64,000 nucleotides of DNA from positions 434,001-498,000 of the forward strand of contig NZ_CP069526.1 in assembly GCF_016889705.1 (NCBI RefSeq), given 5' to 3'. Origin of the DNA: Amycolatopsis sp. FDAARGOS 1241. GTDB lineage: Bacteria; Actinomycetota; Actinomycetes; Mycobacteriales; Pseudonocardiaceae. A program made the translations under genes and the position numbers. Positions 18,401 to 26,488 of this stretch are shown one piece after another; positions within the stretch are counted from its first letter, which is position 1; each line of letters starts with the position of its first letter. The notes beneath the pieces were generated by a model. It made no database searches and had not been told where the DNA came from. It worked only from the letters and a program-made list of their open reading frames with translations.

Positions 18401-20368
18401 GCGGATGCGGTCGTGGCGGAACCGCACCGCACCGTGCGGATCCTGCGCCGGAACGAGCAGGCCTTCGTCCAGTGCCGGGGTCAGGCGCTGCGCGACCACG
18501 CCGGCCGGCTCGCCCGTGGCGGTCTGCAGCACCGCCGTCTCCACCTGCCCACCCAGGCAGGCCAACGCCTCCACCAGCTGCCGCGACGGCGGCGGCAGGG
18601 CCTCGAGCCGAGCCGCCAGCAGGTCGCCGACCTCGGCCGGGCCGAGGTGAGCGCGCACCACGGCCGGGTCCCACCGCCAGCCCGCGGGGCTCGCGGTCAG
18701 GACGCCCTGACGGCTCAGCGCGTTGAGCAGCTGCACGGTTTCGTAGGGGTTGCCCGAGGTGCGCGGCTCGATCGCCTCGACGAGACGCGCGGCCGCGGCT
18801 GCGTCCGTGCGCAGCGTTTCCGCGACCATGGCGACCAGGCTCGGCGCGGTCAGGTTCCGCAGCCGCAGGTGTCGCACACCCGCCTGGTCACGGGCCCGCG
18901 ACAGCAAGGCCGCCGGCTCGGCCACGTCCCGCTGCGCACCGACCAGCAACAGGCCGGCGATCGGCTCCTCGTCGAGCAGCAGGTCGACGAACCCGAGCGG
19001 GCCGCGCCCGGCCCACTGCAGATCGTCGAGGAACAGCACCACCGGCCGGTCTCGTGAGGCGACCGCTCGCAGGATCCGGACACTGCTGTGCTGCGCCCGC
19101 GATTGCGCGGTGAGCGGATCGCCGGGATCGGGCGGAGTGCCCAGCAGCGCGGCGAATTCCGGCACCACCGCCGTCAGCAGACCGGCGTTCGGGCCCACCG
19201 CGTCGAGAATCCCGCGCCGCACCCGAGCCAGCTCGCTCTCCGGGTCGGCCAGCAGCAGCCGGCCCAGCGCCCGGAACGCCTGGTAGACGCCGTCGAACTC
19301 CAGATCTCGCCGGTACTGGTCGAACTTGCCCGCCAGGAACCAGCCGCCCTGGCTGGTCACCGCCGGCCGCAGTTCGTCGACCAGCGCGGTTTTGCCGACC
19401 CCGGCCGCGCCGCTGACCAGCACCGCCCGGCACCGGCCCACCGTCGCGTGCTCGAACGCCTCCCGCAGCGCGGCCACCTCGGCGTCGCGCCCCACCAGCC
19501 GGGGCGGTGCCGCGAGCCCGAGCGGGAAGTCGTGTTCACCGATGCGCACCGGCCCCGTGGCCCGCCCGGCGCGGGTGTCGCGCAGCCGGGCCAGGTCGTG
19601 GACCACACCGTCGGCGGTCTGGTACCGGTTGTCCGGTTCCTTCTCGAGCAGTCGCGAGATGATCTCGGGCAATGGAGCCGGCAGCTGCGGGTTGAGCTCG
19701 TCCGGCGGCACCGGGACCTGGGCCAGGTGGTCGTGGGTGAGGCGCAGCGGGTCACCGGAACCGAACGGCGGCGCACCCGTCGCCAGTTCGTAGAGCGTCG
19801 CGCCCAGCGAGTACAGGTCGGCCCGCTGATCCACCGAACGACCGGTCCGGCCGGTCTGCTCGGGCGCCAGGTACGCCAGCGTCCCCACGATTTCGCTGTG
19901 CTCGGCCAGGTGCGCGGCCGGCATCGACCTGGCCAACGCGAAATCCACCAGGCACGGGGCACCGTCGCGGGAGATCACGACGTTCGCGGGGGTGATGTCC
20001 CCGTGCAGCACCCCGCGCCGGTGCACGGCGGCCACGGCTCTCGCCAGCCCCAGTCCGACCCCGATCAGGATGTCCGCGGGCAGCGGCTCAGGCACCTCGG
20101 CCAGGTTCGTGTCGCCGGCGTCGGCCAGCACGAGCGCGCTCGCGTACCGCGGCGACTCCACGAGCTGCGCGACTCCCCGGACCCCGCGGAGCCGCTCCAG
20201 CACCGCCCGCTCGTGCCCCAGCCGCCGCTGCGCGTCCGGACCCAGCGGCTGCTTGCAGACGACGGTCCGGCCGGCGACGGACAACCGGACGACGCGGGTG
20301 CGCGCGGTCTCGCGGAGGACGGTGACCCGAGCGGACGGATCCTGTTCCGGCAGCTCACCCATGCCCAT
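15443..20368 (-). CDS. Trifunctional Ser/Thr kinase-like / AAA ATPase / GAF sensor histidine kinase
   Basis: A 1,641-residue protein in four parts. Residues 15-270 are a protein-kinase fold with HGDITPANV as catalytic loop (near 121), DFA in place of DFG, and GTLAYLAPEQ. Residues 290-600 are an AAA ATPase with Walker A GAAGVGKTALV (near 324) and Walker B VVLFLDDLQW. A long helical-repeat middle runs to about 1,270. Residues 1,290-1,420 are a GAF domain, then a HisKA_3 box ERDLHDGAQQRL (near 1,446) and a HATPase_c domain with GTGLLGLKDRVE. Such hybrids are thought to link a ligand-sensing ATPase to two-component output. ATG 20368 has GGAGGT 5 nt upstream. No response regulator with a receiver domain lies beside it. 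Confidence 0.9.
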   Translation of the reverse strand: MGMGELPEQDPSARVTVLRETARTRVVRLSVAGRTVVCKQPLGPDAQRRLGHERAVLERLRGVRGVAQLVESPRYASALVLADAGDTNLAEVPEPLPADILIGVGLGLARAVAAVHRRGVLHGDITPANVVISRDGAPCLVDFALARSMPAAHLAEHSEIVGTLAYLAPEQTGRTGRSVDQRADLYSLGATLYELATGAPPFGSGDPLRLTHDHLAQVPVPPDELNPQLPAPLPEIISRLLEKEPDNRYQTADGVVHDLARLRDTRAGRATGPVRIGEHDFPLGLAAPPRLVGRDAEVAALREAFEHATVGRCRAVLVSGAAGVGKTALVDELRPAVTSQGGWFLAGKFDQYRRDLEFDGVYQAFRALGRLLLADPESELARVRRGILDAVGPNAGLLTAVVPEFAALLGTPPDPGDPLTAQSRAQHSSVRILRAVASRDRPVVLFLDDLQWAGRGPLGFVDLLLDEEPIAGLLLVGAQRDVAEPAALLSRARDQAGVRHLRLRNLTAPSLVAMVAETLRTDAAAAARLVEAIEPRTSGNPYETVQLLNALSRQGVLTASPAGWRWDPAVVRAHLGPAEVGDLLAARLEALPPPSRQLVEALACLGGQVETAVLQTATGEPAGVVAQRLTPALDEGLLVPAQDPHGAVRFRHDRIRESVLPTLGPRRPALHLAMARRLAPAPELFAVAADQYLPVLDAVGDPAERQRVAELLRLAADQAALTGDYARVSALLAAAVRTADPADQDLAAELRTARQAALFSAGRLAEAEAEYRLIEQLRRSTVDRAGATAVHVRSLSHQTRFAEAISLGLAALRECGLDVPTPDRLPAEVDERFDRLYHWLDHSDPADEPTRPDLADPALLAASRLIDAALPAAYFVADPALIAWLSLETLRIWLEHGPGPTLVGPASHAAYHAGAQRGAYSAGYRALQRIVALGEARGWEPGTSQARHMFAALSGWFEPIENGVRAARQARGGLIAAGDLAYAGYTYQLSVPYLADCAPTLENFVAEVDEGFAFLRRTGNEQTGQWLDSYRWLADVLRGESPAATGDPIPLDRFADNPLALFYAHLCHAVAAVLFGEPADLARHSAEAMALLPATAGFYSTTEARLLHGLALAEQARAAGDAERADLLSQVDEEVLWLAARVGDAPENFLHLLRLTEAERAWVAGDFRGAVRAFDAARREVVQRRRPWHRALIDERAARFHLAHGIEHTGFDLLARARDDYAAWGATAKVAQLDWAYPALRSGPDTGLADTRPAAHLRSTVTTGTLDLLGILSASQALSSETSIDRLHSRVVEVLSAMTGATGVHLTLWSDDRQDWLLPTPADADPGRDRAVPRSVLRYVRRTGAPIVVDDVTRDDRFAHDPCFADLTCCSLLAVPILSRGTLRGALLLENRLIRGAFTADRLDAVELIASQLAVSLDNAQLYAQLTASRARLVTAADQARQRIERDLHDGAQQRLVSLALRLHAARAQVPPQFGELATDLGDLATEAAGVLDELREIARGIHPGILDTGGLAPAVRALGRRSAIPVDLDVDLPQPLPEHVEVSAYFIIAEALTNAAKHARASATAVEVHYDAAKALLRIAVRDDGVGGADFALGTGLLGLKDRVEAIGGRIRLESPDGAGTSLHAELPLEGSDHASIMDK

Positions 20369-20489
20369 CCGACACCTCCACGCACCGCCGGATCCGCCGC
20401 AAACTCTGCCTACACCTGTTTCGGCGCGATTTCGACCCCCTCGGCGGGAGGTAAATCGTTTTCCCGTTGGGCGCGGCCAGCAGCGAACC

Positions 20490-20930
20490 TCAAGCGGGCG
20501 GTGGGTGTTCCACGGCCAATTTCTGGAGCCACGACATCGAGGTTTCGGCGGCGCGGATGCGCTCCGAGCGCGGACCGTCGCCGGTGAGCGCCAGTCCTTC
20601 GTGCGCGATGGCGGTGAAAGTGGACAGTCCCGCGAGCTTGCGCAGCACCACCTTGCGCCACGCATCTTCCTCGATGCGGAAGTAGGTGGTGCGGTCGCCC
20701 GGACGGCGGACGCGGCGCACGAGCTCGATGGCGGTGAGGTAGCGCATGTTGGACGTCAGCGACGCGCGGCTGGCGCCGATCGCCTCGGCGATCGACCCGG
20801 CCGACTGCTCCGCCGGCTCGCAGACCATCAGCCAGCCCAGCACGCGCCCCGTGATCGGCGGCAGCCCCCACTCGTCCACGCAGAAGGTGGCCACGCGCTC
20901 CACCCACGCCAGCGCCGCGTCGTCGCTCAT
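20490..20930 (-). CDS. GbsR/MarR-family transcriptional regulator
   Basis: A 146-residue winged-helix protein with the GbsR-type N-terminus (VERVATFCVDEWGLPPITGRVLGWLMVCEP) and recognition region AEAIGASRASLTSNMRYLTAIELVRRVRRPGDR. It starts 4 nt after the methyltransferase stop, so the two form an operon. The large inverted repeat in front of that operon is a plausible autoregulatory site. Confidence 0.85.
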   Translation of the reverse strand: MSDDAALAWVERVATFCVDEWGLPPITGRVLGWLMVCEPAEQSAGSIAEAIGASRASLTSNMRYLTAIELVRRVRRPGDRTTYFRIEEDAWRKVVLRKLAGLSTFTAIAHEGLALTGDGPRSERIRAAETSMSWLQKLAVEHPPPA

Positions 20931-20934
20931 GCGA

Positions 20935-21753
20935 TCACTGTGCCACGCCGAATTCGTAGCGCAGCACACCCTTGTCCATCCGCGCGAGCCACGGGATCCG
21001 CGCCATCAGCCGCGACCGGAAGCGGTAGCCGGGCGGCATCTTCGCGACGTCGGGCGAGTCGATCAGCCGCCGCTGCTCGACGAAGCGCAACGCGGGCGCC
21101 CATCGTTCGACGTCGTGCGGGTCGTCGAAGCCGTCGTTGAGCGTGATGCCGAGCGTGTTCACCGCCGGCAGTACCCGCGGCAGCATCCGCGACGACAACC
21201 GCGAGTACCCCAGGATCAGCAGCGCGCCGAGGTCGAAGTGCGCGCTGAGCCGGTTGAGCAGCGCCGGGAACGACCGAGGTGACCTAAACGGGTACAGCCC
21301 GTCCATCACCGCGACCATCGGCCGGTCGGCGGGCAAGTGGTCCAGCCAGCGGCCCGCGGCGAGCTCACCGGTCTCCGGGTACAGCCGGCGCCGCAGGTCG
21401 ATCACGGCCGGCAGGTCGACGTCGTACCAGTCCACCCCCGTCGGACGCCGCACGCGGTACGCGCGGCTGTCGAGCCCGCAACCGAGGTCGAGCACCACGG
21501 CGTCCGGGTGCCGGTCGACGAACTCTTGCACCCAGCCGTCGAAGATGACCCCGCGGATGCCGGCGCTGAGGCGCTCCTTCAGGTCGAGCTTCGGCGTCGG
21601 ACCGAGCCGCGCGAAGTCGTAGTCCACGGCCTCGACCACGCGGTTCGCGTGCGGATCGGCCAGGATCGGCTGCGGGGCGGCGGCGTCCAGGGCGCGGGCG
21701 TGGAGCGTGATGAACGCGGCTTCCCCGACCCCGCTCAGCGCGGCAGTGTTCAC
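20935..21753 (-). CDS. Leucine carboxyl methyltransferase (LCM/PPM)-type SAM methyltransferase
   Basis: A 272-residue methyltransferase. The SAM-binding motif is VVLDLGCGLDSRAYRV, and VDWYDVDLPAVIDLRRRL is the acidic loop of the LCM family. In actinomycetes these enzymes mostly act on small molecules or are of unknown role. GTG 21753 is preceded by AAAGGAG with a 5-nt gap. It is first in a two-gene operon with the GbsR/MarR regulator. Confidence 0.85.
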   Translation of the reverse strand: MNTAALSGVGEAAFITLHARALDAAAPQPILADPHANRVVEAVDYDFARLGPTPKLDLKERLSAGIRGVIFDGWVQEFVDRHPDAVVLDLGCGLDSRAYRVRRPTGVDWYDVDLPAVIDLRRRLYPETGELAAGRWLDHLPADRPMVAVMDGLYPFRSPRSFPALLNRLSAHFDLGALLILGYSRLSSRMLPRVLPAVNTLGITLNDGFDDPHDVERWAPALRFVEQRRLIDSPDVAKMPPGYRFRSRLMARIPWLARMDKGVLRYEFGVAQ

Positions 21754-21761
21754 GGCAACTC

Positions 21762-21803
21762 CTTTGCCAGTGATTTCAGTCAGGGCTGAAATAGCTGGCA
21801 AAG
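21762..21803. promoter_or_regulatory. Large inverted-repeat operator of the methyltransferase-regulator operon
   Basis: Two 18-nt arms, 21762-21779 and 21786-21803, are complementary at 16 of 18 positions around a 6-nt centre. The outer end contains a TTGACT hexamer on the minus strand, so the repeat overlaps the likely promoter just upstream of GTG 21753. The core cttTGCCAGnnATTTCAG resembles the operator at 9201-9224. Confidence 0.65.
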
Positions 21804-22206
21804 TCAATGGTTTTGCCGGGTCCTTGACGCCGGCCACAAACGCCGCACCGTGCTGCCCACCAAGCCCGGAAACGCCTGCACCAGCGCGAACTTCGGCGAC
21901 GACCCCACGACTCCCGTCGTGCCCAGCGCGTCGAGGCGGACTGCTTCGCTGGTCCACTCCGCGTAGTTCGCGACACGGGTGCCGTCGGCGCCGCGGTGGA
22001 AGTGCGCACCGAGCCCGCCGAGACGGGGTTCGGAGTCGGCGAGGGCTCGAAGACGAGGTCGACCCACGCCCGCAGTCGCGCGTCGTCCGGCCCGTCGAAC
22101 CGGAGGTCAGTGCCTCCGGCGCTGCGGTGACCAGCGGTGGCGCGCCGTCGCCCTGGCGGATCCGCACGGTCGTGACGCCAGGGCGGCCCGGGTCGGGGTA
22201 GTTGAT
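21804..22206 (-). pseudogene. Antibiotic-biosynthesis-monooxygenase-like pseudogene
   Basis: Three reading frames hold consecutive protein-like pieces on the minus strand: NYPDPGRPGVTTVRIRQGDG, then GPDDARLRAWVDLVFE, then AHFHRGADGTRVANYAEW continuing to a stop at 21804. The last piece resembles ABM-domain proteins. A good ribosome site (AAAGGGAG) stands 5 nt before an ATC at 22206-22204, where ATG would be expected. Loss of the start plus two frameshifts indicate a dead gene. It accounts for most of the 565-bp gap between the methyltransferase and MpaB genes. Confidence 0.55.
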
Positions 22207-22318
22207 GGGTGCTCCCTTTGAGATCGGGCACCCAGCGTCGAACTTCAAGACGTCTGGAGTCACGAGCGTCTTGACGATCTGTAAACAAAGGCGTTTCCTG
22301 GATCCCCGAGGAGGCGCG

Positions 22319-23116
22319 ATGGGTGACGCACTCGGGAAGGCGATGGTCGGCATCGGGCTCATGGCCGGCAGCGCCAACGTGATCATGCAGCTCGGCCGGC
22401 CCCCGGTCGGCTACGGCGTGCTGGAGAGCCGCGTCGAATCGGGGAACCTGTTCAAGCACCCGCTGAAACGCGCGCGCACGACCGGTACGTACCTCGCCGT
22501 CGCGGCCTTCGGCACCGACGACGAACGCGCGGCGTACCGGCGTGCCGTCAACCGCTCCCACGTCCAGGTCAGGTCCACATCGGACAGTCCGGTGGCGTAC
22601 AACGCGTTCGACCCCGAGCTGCAGCTCTGGGTCGCCGCGTGCCTCTACAAGGGACTCGAGGACGTCCACACGGCGTTCTTCGGCGGCACCCCGTCGGAGG
22701 AGCTCTACGCCGAAGCCGTGGTGCTCGGCACCACGCTGGAGGTGAAACCCGAAATGTGGCCGCGCGACCGCGAGGCCTTCGCGGACTACTGGCAGCGCGG
22801 GCTCGGCGCCGTCCGCATCGACAGCCGCACCCGCGCGTACCTGCGGGACATAGTCGACCTGAAGTTCCTGCCCCAGCCGTTCCCGCTGGTCTTCGGCGCC
22901 TTCCACCGGTTCGTGACCACCGGGTTCCTGCCCGCGAGCTTCCGCGAGCAGATGCACCTGCGCTGGTCCGCCGGCGACCAGCGGCGGTTCGACCGGCTGA
23001 CGCGCGCGCTCGGGTACCTCGTGCTTCGGCTGCCCGCCCGCGTGCAGTACTTCCCCTACAACGCCTACCTGCGCGACCTCCGCAAGCGCCGGCGGGCCGG
23101 CCGCCCGCTCGTCTGA
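22319..23116 (+). CDS. Oxygenase MpaB family protein (DUF2236)
   Basis: A 265-residue helical protein of the MpaB/DUF2236 family. Typical residues include the histidine in NRSHVQV and the segment YNAFDPELQLWVAACLYKG, followed by a WPRDREAFADYW helix. Relatives such as fungal MpaB and bacterial latex-clearing protein are haem or metal oxygenases; activity here is unknown. ATG 22319 follows a strong GAGGAGG site. Confidence 0.85.
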   Translation: MGDALGKAMVGIGLMAGSANVIMQLGRPPVGYGVLESRVESGNLFKHPLKRARTTGTYLAVAAFGTDDERAAYRRAVNRSHVQVRSTSDSPVAYNAFDPELQLWVAACLYKGLEDVHTAFFGGTPSEELYAEAVVLGTTLEVKPEMWPRDREAFADYWQRGLGAVRIDSRTRAYLRDIVDLKFLPQPFPLVFGAFHRFVTTGFLPASFREQMHLRWSAGDQRRFDRLTRALGYLVLRLPARVQYFPYNAYLRDLRKRRRAGRPLV

Positions 23117-23156
23117 ACCGGTTGACCGGCGCCGTCCGCTGGGCGAGGCTGGGCCG

Positions 23157-24116
23157 ATGAGCAGCGACGAAGTCCGCGAGGGCGTCTCCCTCACCCACCT
23201 CGACCAGCCGCTGTTCGCCGACGCGGGCGCGACCAAACGCGACCTGGTCGACTACCTCGACGCGGTGTCCGGCCGCCTGCTGCCCGTGCTGCGTGACCGT
23301 CCGCTGTCGGTCGTGCGCGTGCTGCGCGGGCAGGACGCGTTCATGCAGAAGAACCTGCCGAAGTACACGCCGGAGTGGGTGCCGCGCGTGAAGCTGTGGG
23401 CGGAGAGCTCGAAACGAGAGGTGTCGTACGCGCTGTGCAACGACCGCCCCACGCTCCTGTGGTTCGGCAACCAGCGCGCGATCGAATACCACCCCACGCT
23501 CACGCACGCCGACGTCGCCGCCGGCCCGACGCACCTCATCCTCGACCTCGACCCGCCGGAGGGCGCGCCGTTCTCCGTCGCGGTCGCCGGAGCGCGGCTG
23601 TGCCGCCAGGCCCTGGCCGACGCGGGGCTGTCGGGCGCGCTGAAGACCAGCGGTTCCAAGGGGGTGCACGTGTTCGTCCCGCTCGCGCCGGGCCAGGCGC
23701 ACGAGGACGTCGCCGCCGCGACCCGCGCGGTCGCCGCCCGCGCCGAACGCCTCGACCCCGCGCTCGCCACCACGGCGTTCATCCGCGAAGACCGCCACGG
23801 CAAGGTGTTCCTGGACTCGACGCGGGCCGGCGGCGCGACCGTCGTGGCCGCCTACAGCCCTCGCGTCCGTCCCGGGCTGACCGTGTCGTTCCCCATCCCG
23901 TGGTCGGCGGCCGACGACGTCACCCCGCGCGAATTCACCGTCCACACGGCACCCGCGCTGCTCGGTGACACCGACCCGTGGACGGCGGAAATGCCCACGC
24001 CACAGGTGCTTCCGGACGACCTCGTCGCCGAAGGGCACACGATCCCGATCGCGCGCGTCGCCGCGATGCACGAAGGCAAGCGCCGGGCCCGCGCCCGGCG
24101 CCAGGCCGACGAGTAG
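23157..24116 (+). CDS. LigD-type DNA polymerase/primase domain protein
   Basis: A 319-residue stand-alone polymerase domain of the NHEJ ligase D type (archaeo-eukaryotic primase fold). Catalytic acidic residues are in THLILDLDPPEG, the nucleotide-binding SGSKGVHVFVPL follows, and a third acidic/tract region is FIREDRHGKVFLDS. In NHEJ it fills gaps with ribonucleotides next to Ku and ligase. No Ku or ligase gene is in the window, so partners must be elsewhere. Its TAG stop overlaps the GTG of the next gene by one base. Confidence 0.88.
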   Translation: MSSDEVREGVSLTHLDQPLFADAGATKRDLVDYLDAVSGRLLPVLRDRPLSVVRVLRGQDAFMQKNLPKYTPEWVPRVKLWAESSKREVSYALCNDRPTLLWFGNQRAIEYHPTLTHADVAAGPTHLILDLDPPEGAPFSVAVAGARLCRQALADAGLSGALKTSGSKGVHVFVPLAPGQAHEDVAAATRAVAARAERLDPALATTAFIREDRHGKVFLDSTRAGGATVVAAYSPRVRPGLTVSFPIPWSAADDVTPREFTVHTAPALLGDTDPWTAEMPTPQVLPDDLVAEGHTIPIARVAAMHEGKRRARARRQADE

Positions 24117-25159
24117 TGGCCACGCTCGCCCAGGCGTTCCGGCGCTTCGGTGAGGCCGGCCCCGCCGGAACGCTGTACGAACGTGTCGCCCTCGCCTTGA
24201 GTGAGTCCACGGATGCGCTCAACGCCATCGAGAAGGCGCCCGCGCGCAAGCGGCGTCCGGAGCTGATCCTCGCCGCATTGCACGACCTCGCGCTCGCCGG
24301 CCACGCCCCGGCGCTGGCCGCCGCCTACGCCGCCCGGGACGGCGACGCGGCCGCCGCAGCCGCGATCGACACGCTGCTGCGAAAGCCGGACGCGGTGTCG
24401 GACCTCGTCGTACGCCGGCGCCCGCGGGCCGACGAGACCGGTCGCGGCGCCGTGCTGTACCCCTTGGTCGCCGAGGCGGCGCACCGAGCGGGCGCGACCG
24501 CGGTCGGGCTGATCGACGTGGAGTGCGGGGCCGGGTTCAACCTCACCGTCGACCGCGTCGGGATCAGTTACGGCACCGGGCGATGGCTGGGTGACCCGTC
24601 GTCGCCCGTACAGCTGACGTGTTCGATCGTGGGCAACCGGCCCGTGCCGGTGCGCGCGCTGCCCGAGGTCGTCGCCCGCGTCGGGGTCGACCGCGAACCA
24701 CTCGATGTCACCGACCCGGACGACGCCCGGTGGTTGCGCGCCTGCCTGCCGCCGGACCGGCCGGAGCGGGCCGCTCGGCTTGAAGCGGAGCTGGCGCTGG
24801 CGGCGAAGACGCCTCCGCTGCTGCTGCGCGGAGACGCCGTCGAGCTGCTGCCCGAGGCCCTCGCCCGGGTGCCCGCCGACGCGCTGCCGGTTGTCACGAC
24901 GACGTGGGCGCTGTCGCGTTTCCCGGCGCAGCGCCGCGTGCTCTTCGTCCAGCGCCTGCAGGAAGCGTCGGCCGCGCGGACCGTCGCGTGGGTGTCCGCG
25001 GAGGGCGTCGGAGCCGCACCGACCGTGCCGACGTACGGCGACCGCCCCGCCTCCGGCCACAGCATCCTCGCGGTGGCGGCGTCCGAGGGCCCGGTGCTGC
25101 AAGCCGAAGCCGTCGGCCGCTGCTGGTCGCGCGGCCGCCTGCTGGCGTGGCTGGGTTAG
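24116..25159 (+). CDS. DUF2332 family protein
   Basis: A 347-residue protein matching DUF2332: a helical N-terminus (FGEAGPAGTLYERVALAL), then LIDVECGAGFNLTVDRVGISYG, which resembles a degenerate SAM-binding strand, and a C-terminal region resembling methyltransferase folds. Function is unknown. GTG 24116 uses the G of the ligD-like TAG stop (TAGTG), implying translational coupling, although the functions have no known link. Confidence 0.8.
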   Translation: MATLAQAFRRFGEAGPAGTLYERVALALSESTDALNAIEKAPARKRRPELILAALHDLALAGHAPALAAAYAARDGDAAAAAAIDTLLRKPDAVSDLVVRRRPRADETGRGAVLYPLVAEAAHRAGATAVGLIDVECGAGFNLTVDRVGISYGTGRWLGDPSSPVQLTCSIVGNRPVPVRALPEVVARVGVDREPLDVTDPDDARWLRACLPPDRPERAARLEAELALAAKTPPLLLRGDAVELLPEALARVPADALPVVTTTWALSRFPAQRRVLFVQRLQEASAARTVAWVSAEGVGAAPTVPTYGDRPASGHSILAVAASEGPVLQAEAVGRCWSRGRLLAWLG

Positions 25160-25207
25160 GAGATCGCAACGGAGCGACCTTGGCTTGGGCCGGCAGCGTC
25201 CTGGGCC

Positions 25208-25712
25208 TCAGTAGTTGTGAGCGACGGCGTCCGGTCCGATGCGCACGGTGGGTTCGCGCGCCTGCCCCGCGGGCCAGATCTGCAGCCCGCGGTGCTCCAC
25301 CGGCTCGCTCAGGTCTGCGGCCTCGAACGCTCGCGCTCGGTGCACGGTGTGGACCCGGATTTGGAATCGGCCGGGGGCCGGTTTCGATCGGGTGGAACGG
25401 CTGCGGTCTCATGATCTCGATCAGCTGCACACGTGGTTTTTCGCCGACGACGTCGCGTTCCACCACCATCTCCCACGGTCGGTGGTCGATGGGGCGGTTT
25501 CGGGCGGTCGGTTGAGCAGCTGGACGCGTACGTTGACCGGCCCCATCCGGTGCCGCAGAGGCAGGCGAACCAGCTGTCTTCCCCGGCGGTCGTCGCGTCC
25601 ACGGGATCGGGCCAGTCGTCTTCGTGGGCGCCACCGCCGTCGACGTGGTACTGGCCTTCCTTGCGGTGCAGGTCCAGTACCACGTCGTCCCCGTAGTGGA
25701 TGGTGATGGGCA
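25208..25712 (-). pseudogene. Multiply frameshifted gene of unknown function
   Basis: Protein-like sequence continues on the minus strand through at least three frame changes: TIHYGDDVVLDLHRKEGQYH to CLCGTG, then MGPVNVRVQLLNRPPE, then DHRPWEMVVERDVVGEKPRV to PFHPIETG, then FQIRVHTVHRARAFEAADLS ending PDAVAHNY at stop 25208. No start codon remains: the first piece is open back to the stop of the methyltransferase. No family is recognised. It fills the 575-bp gap between the DUF2332 and methyltransferase genes. Confidence 0.6.
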
Positions 25713-25734
25713 GGTCACCGGGATCGCGATCAGC

Positions 25735-26481
25735 TCAAGGCAGCGCCAGCAGGTCTTCGTGCTCCACGGTCACCGTTTCGAGCACCCGCTCCCGGTACGC
25801 CGCCAGGTCGAGCGCCGGGTTTTCCTCGGCCGCCGCGGAAACCCAGCCGCGGAACCACGCGTCGATCAGCGCCGACTCGGCCGGGCCGAGGTGCCACGGC
25901 GACGGCGCCCGGTGCACCGTGAACCCCCGCGCGGCGAACTCGGCGGCCGCGAACGTCACCGCGTCCGGCCCGAGCCGTCCGTCCCGTTGCTGGTGCGCGT
26001 TGAACGCCGCCTCGACGTCGGCGTCGAGCGGGTCCGGCGGCGTCAGCGTCACCCGGCCGACGACCGACAGCGTCAGCAACGCCGGCACCCGTGCTTCCGC
26101 GCACGCGTCGACGAGCCGGCGGATCTCGTCGACCGTGAACAGGTCCAGCAGCGCCGACGCGGTGACCAGCGACGTACCGGACAGGTCCGCCGCGGTGAGC
26201 CGCGTGACGTCGCGGACCTCACCCGTCGCGTCGGGCACGCCCGCCGCGGCCAGCCGCACCAGCGCCGGATCCCGGTCGTGCAGGAACCAGCGCTGCGGGC
26301 GCGGCAGCCGGCCCGTGAGCCAGCGGCTCATGGAACCGGTGCCGCAGCCCAGGTCGCGGACCACGACGGGCGCGCGCAGCGCGAGAGCGTCCACAAGGGA
26401 CGCTGCCCGCGCCGCGGCGTCGGCGCTCTCGCGCAGCCGCAGCCACTCCGGTGCGTAGCCGGAAGCGTCCACAGTGTTCAC
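25735..26481 (-). CDS. Class I SAM-dependent methyltransferase of a pterin-synthase-like operon
   Basis: A 248-residue methyltransferase with motif I VVRDLGCGTGSMSRWL and the acidic residue after the next strand (HDRDPALVRL). The C-terminal half has a long helical insert. It starts 7 nt after the stop of the pterin-synthase-like gene and is the last gene of a three-gene operon. The substrate is unknown; a small molecule made by the neighbouring enzymes is the likely target. Confidence 0.82.
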   Translation of the reverse strand: MNTVDASGYAPEWLRLRESADAAARAASLVDALALRAPVVVRDLGCGTGSMSRWLTGRLPRPQRWFLHDRDPALVRLAAAGVPDATGEVRDVTRLTAADLSGTSLVTASALLDLFTVDEIRRLVDACAEARVPALLTLSVVGRVTLTPPDPLDADVEAAFNAHQQRDGRLGPDAVTFAAAEFAARGFTVHRAPSPWHLGPAESALIDAWFRGWVSAAAEENPALDLAAYRERVLETVTVEHEDLLALP

Positions 26482-26488
26482 CGGCTGC

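Noticed and set aside
15860..19057. Plus-strand open frame of over 1,000 codons opposite the giant kinase gene
   Set aside because: Same cause; composition is low-complexity Arg/Gly/Gln/Val and the opposite strand has ordered, recognisable domains.
23157..25159. A complete NHEJ operon
   Set aside because: Only the LigD polymerase-type domain is present; the next gene is DUF2332, and no Ku or ligase domain is found.
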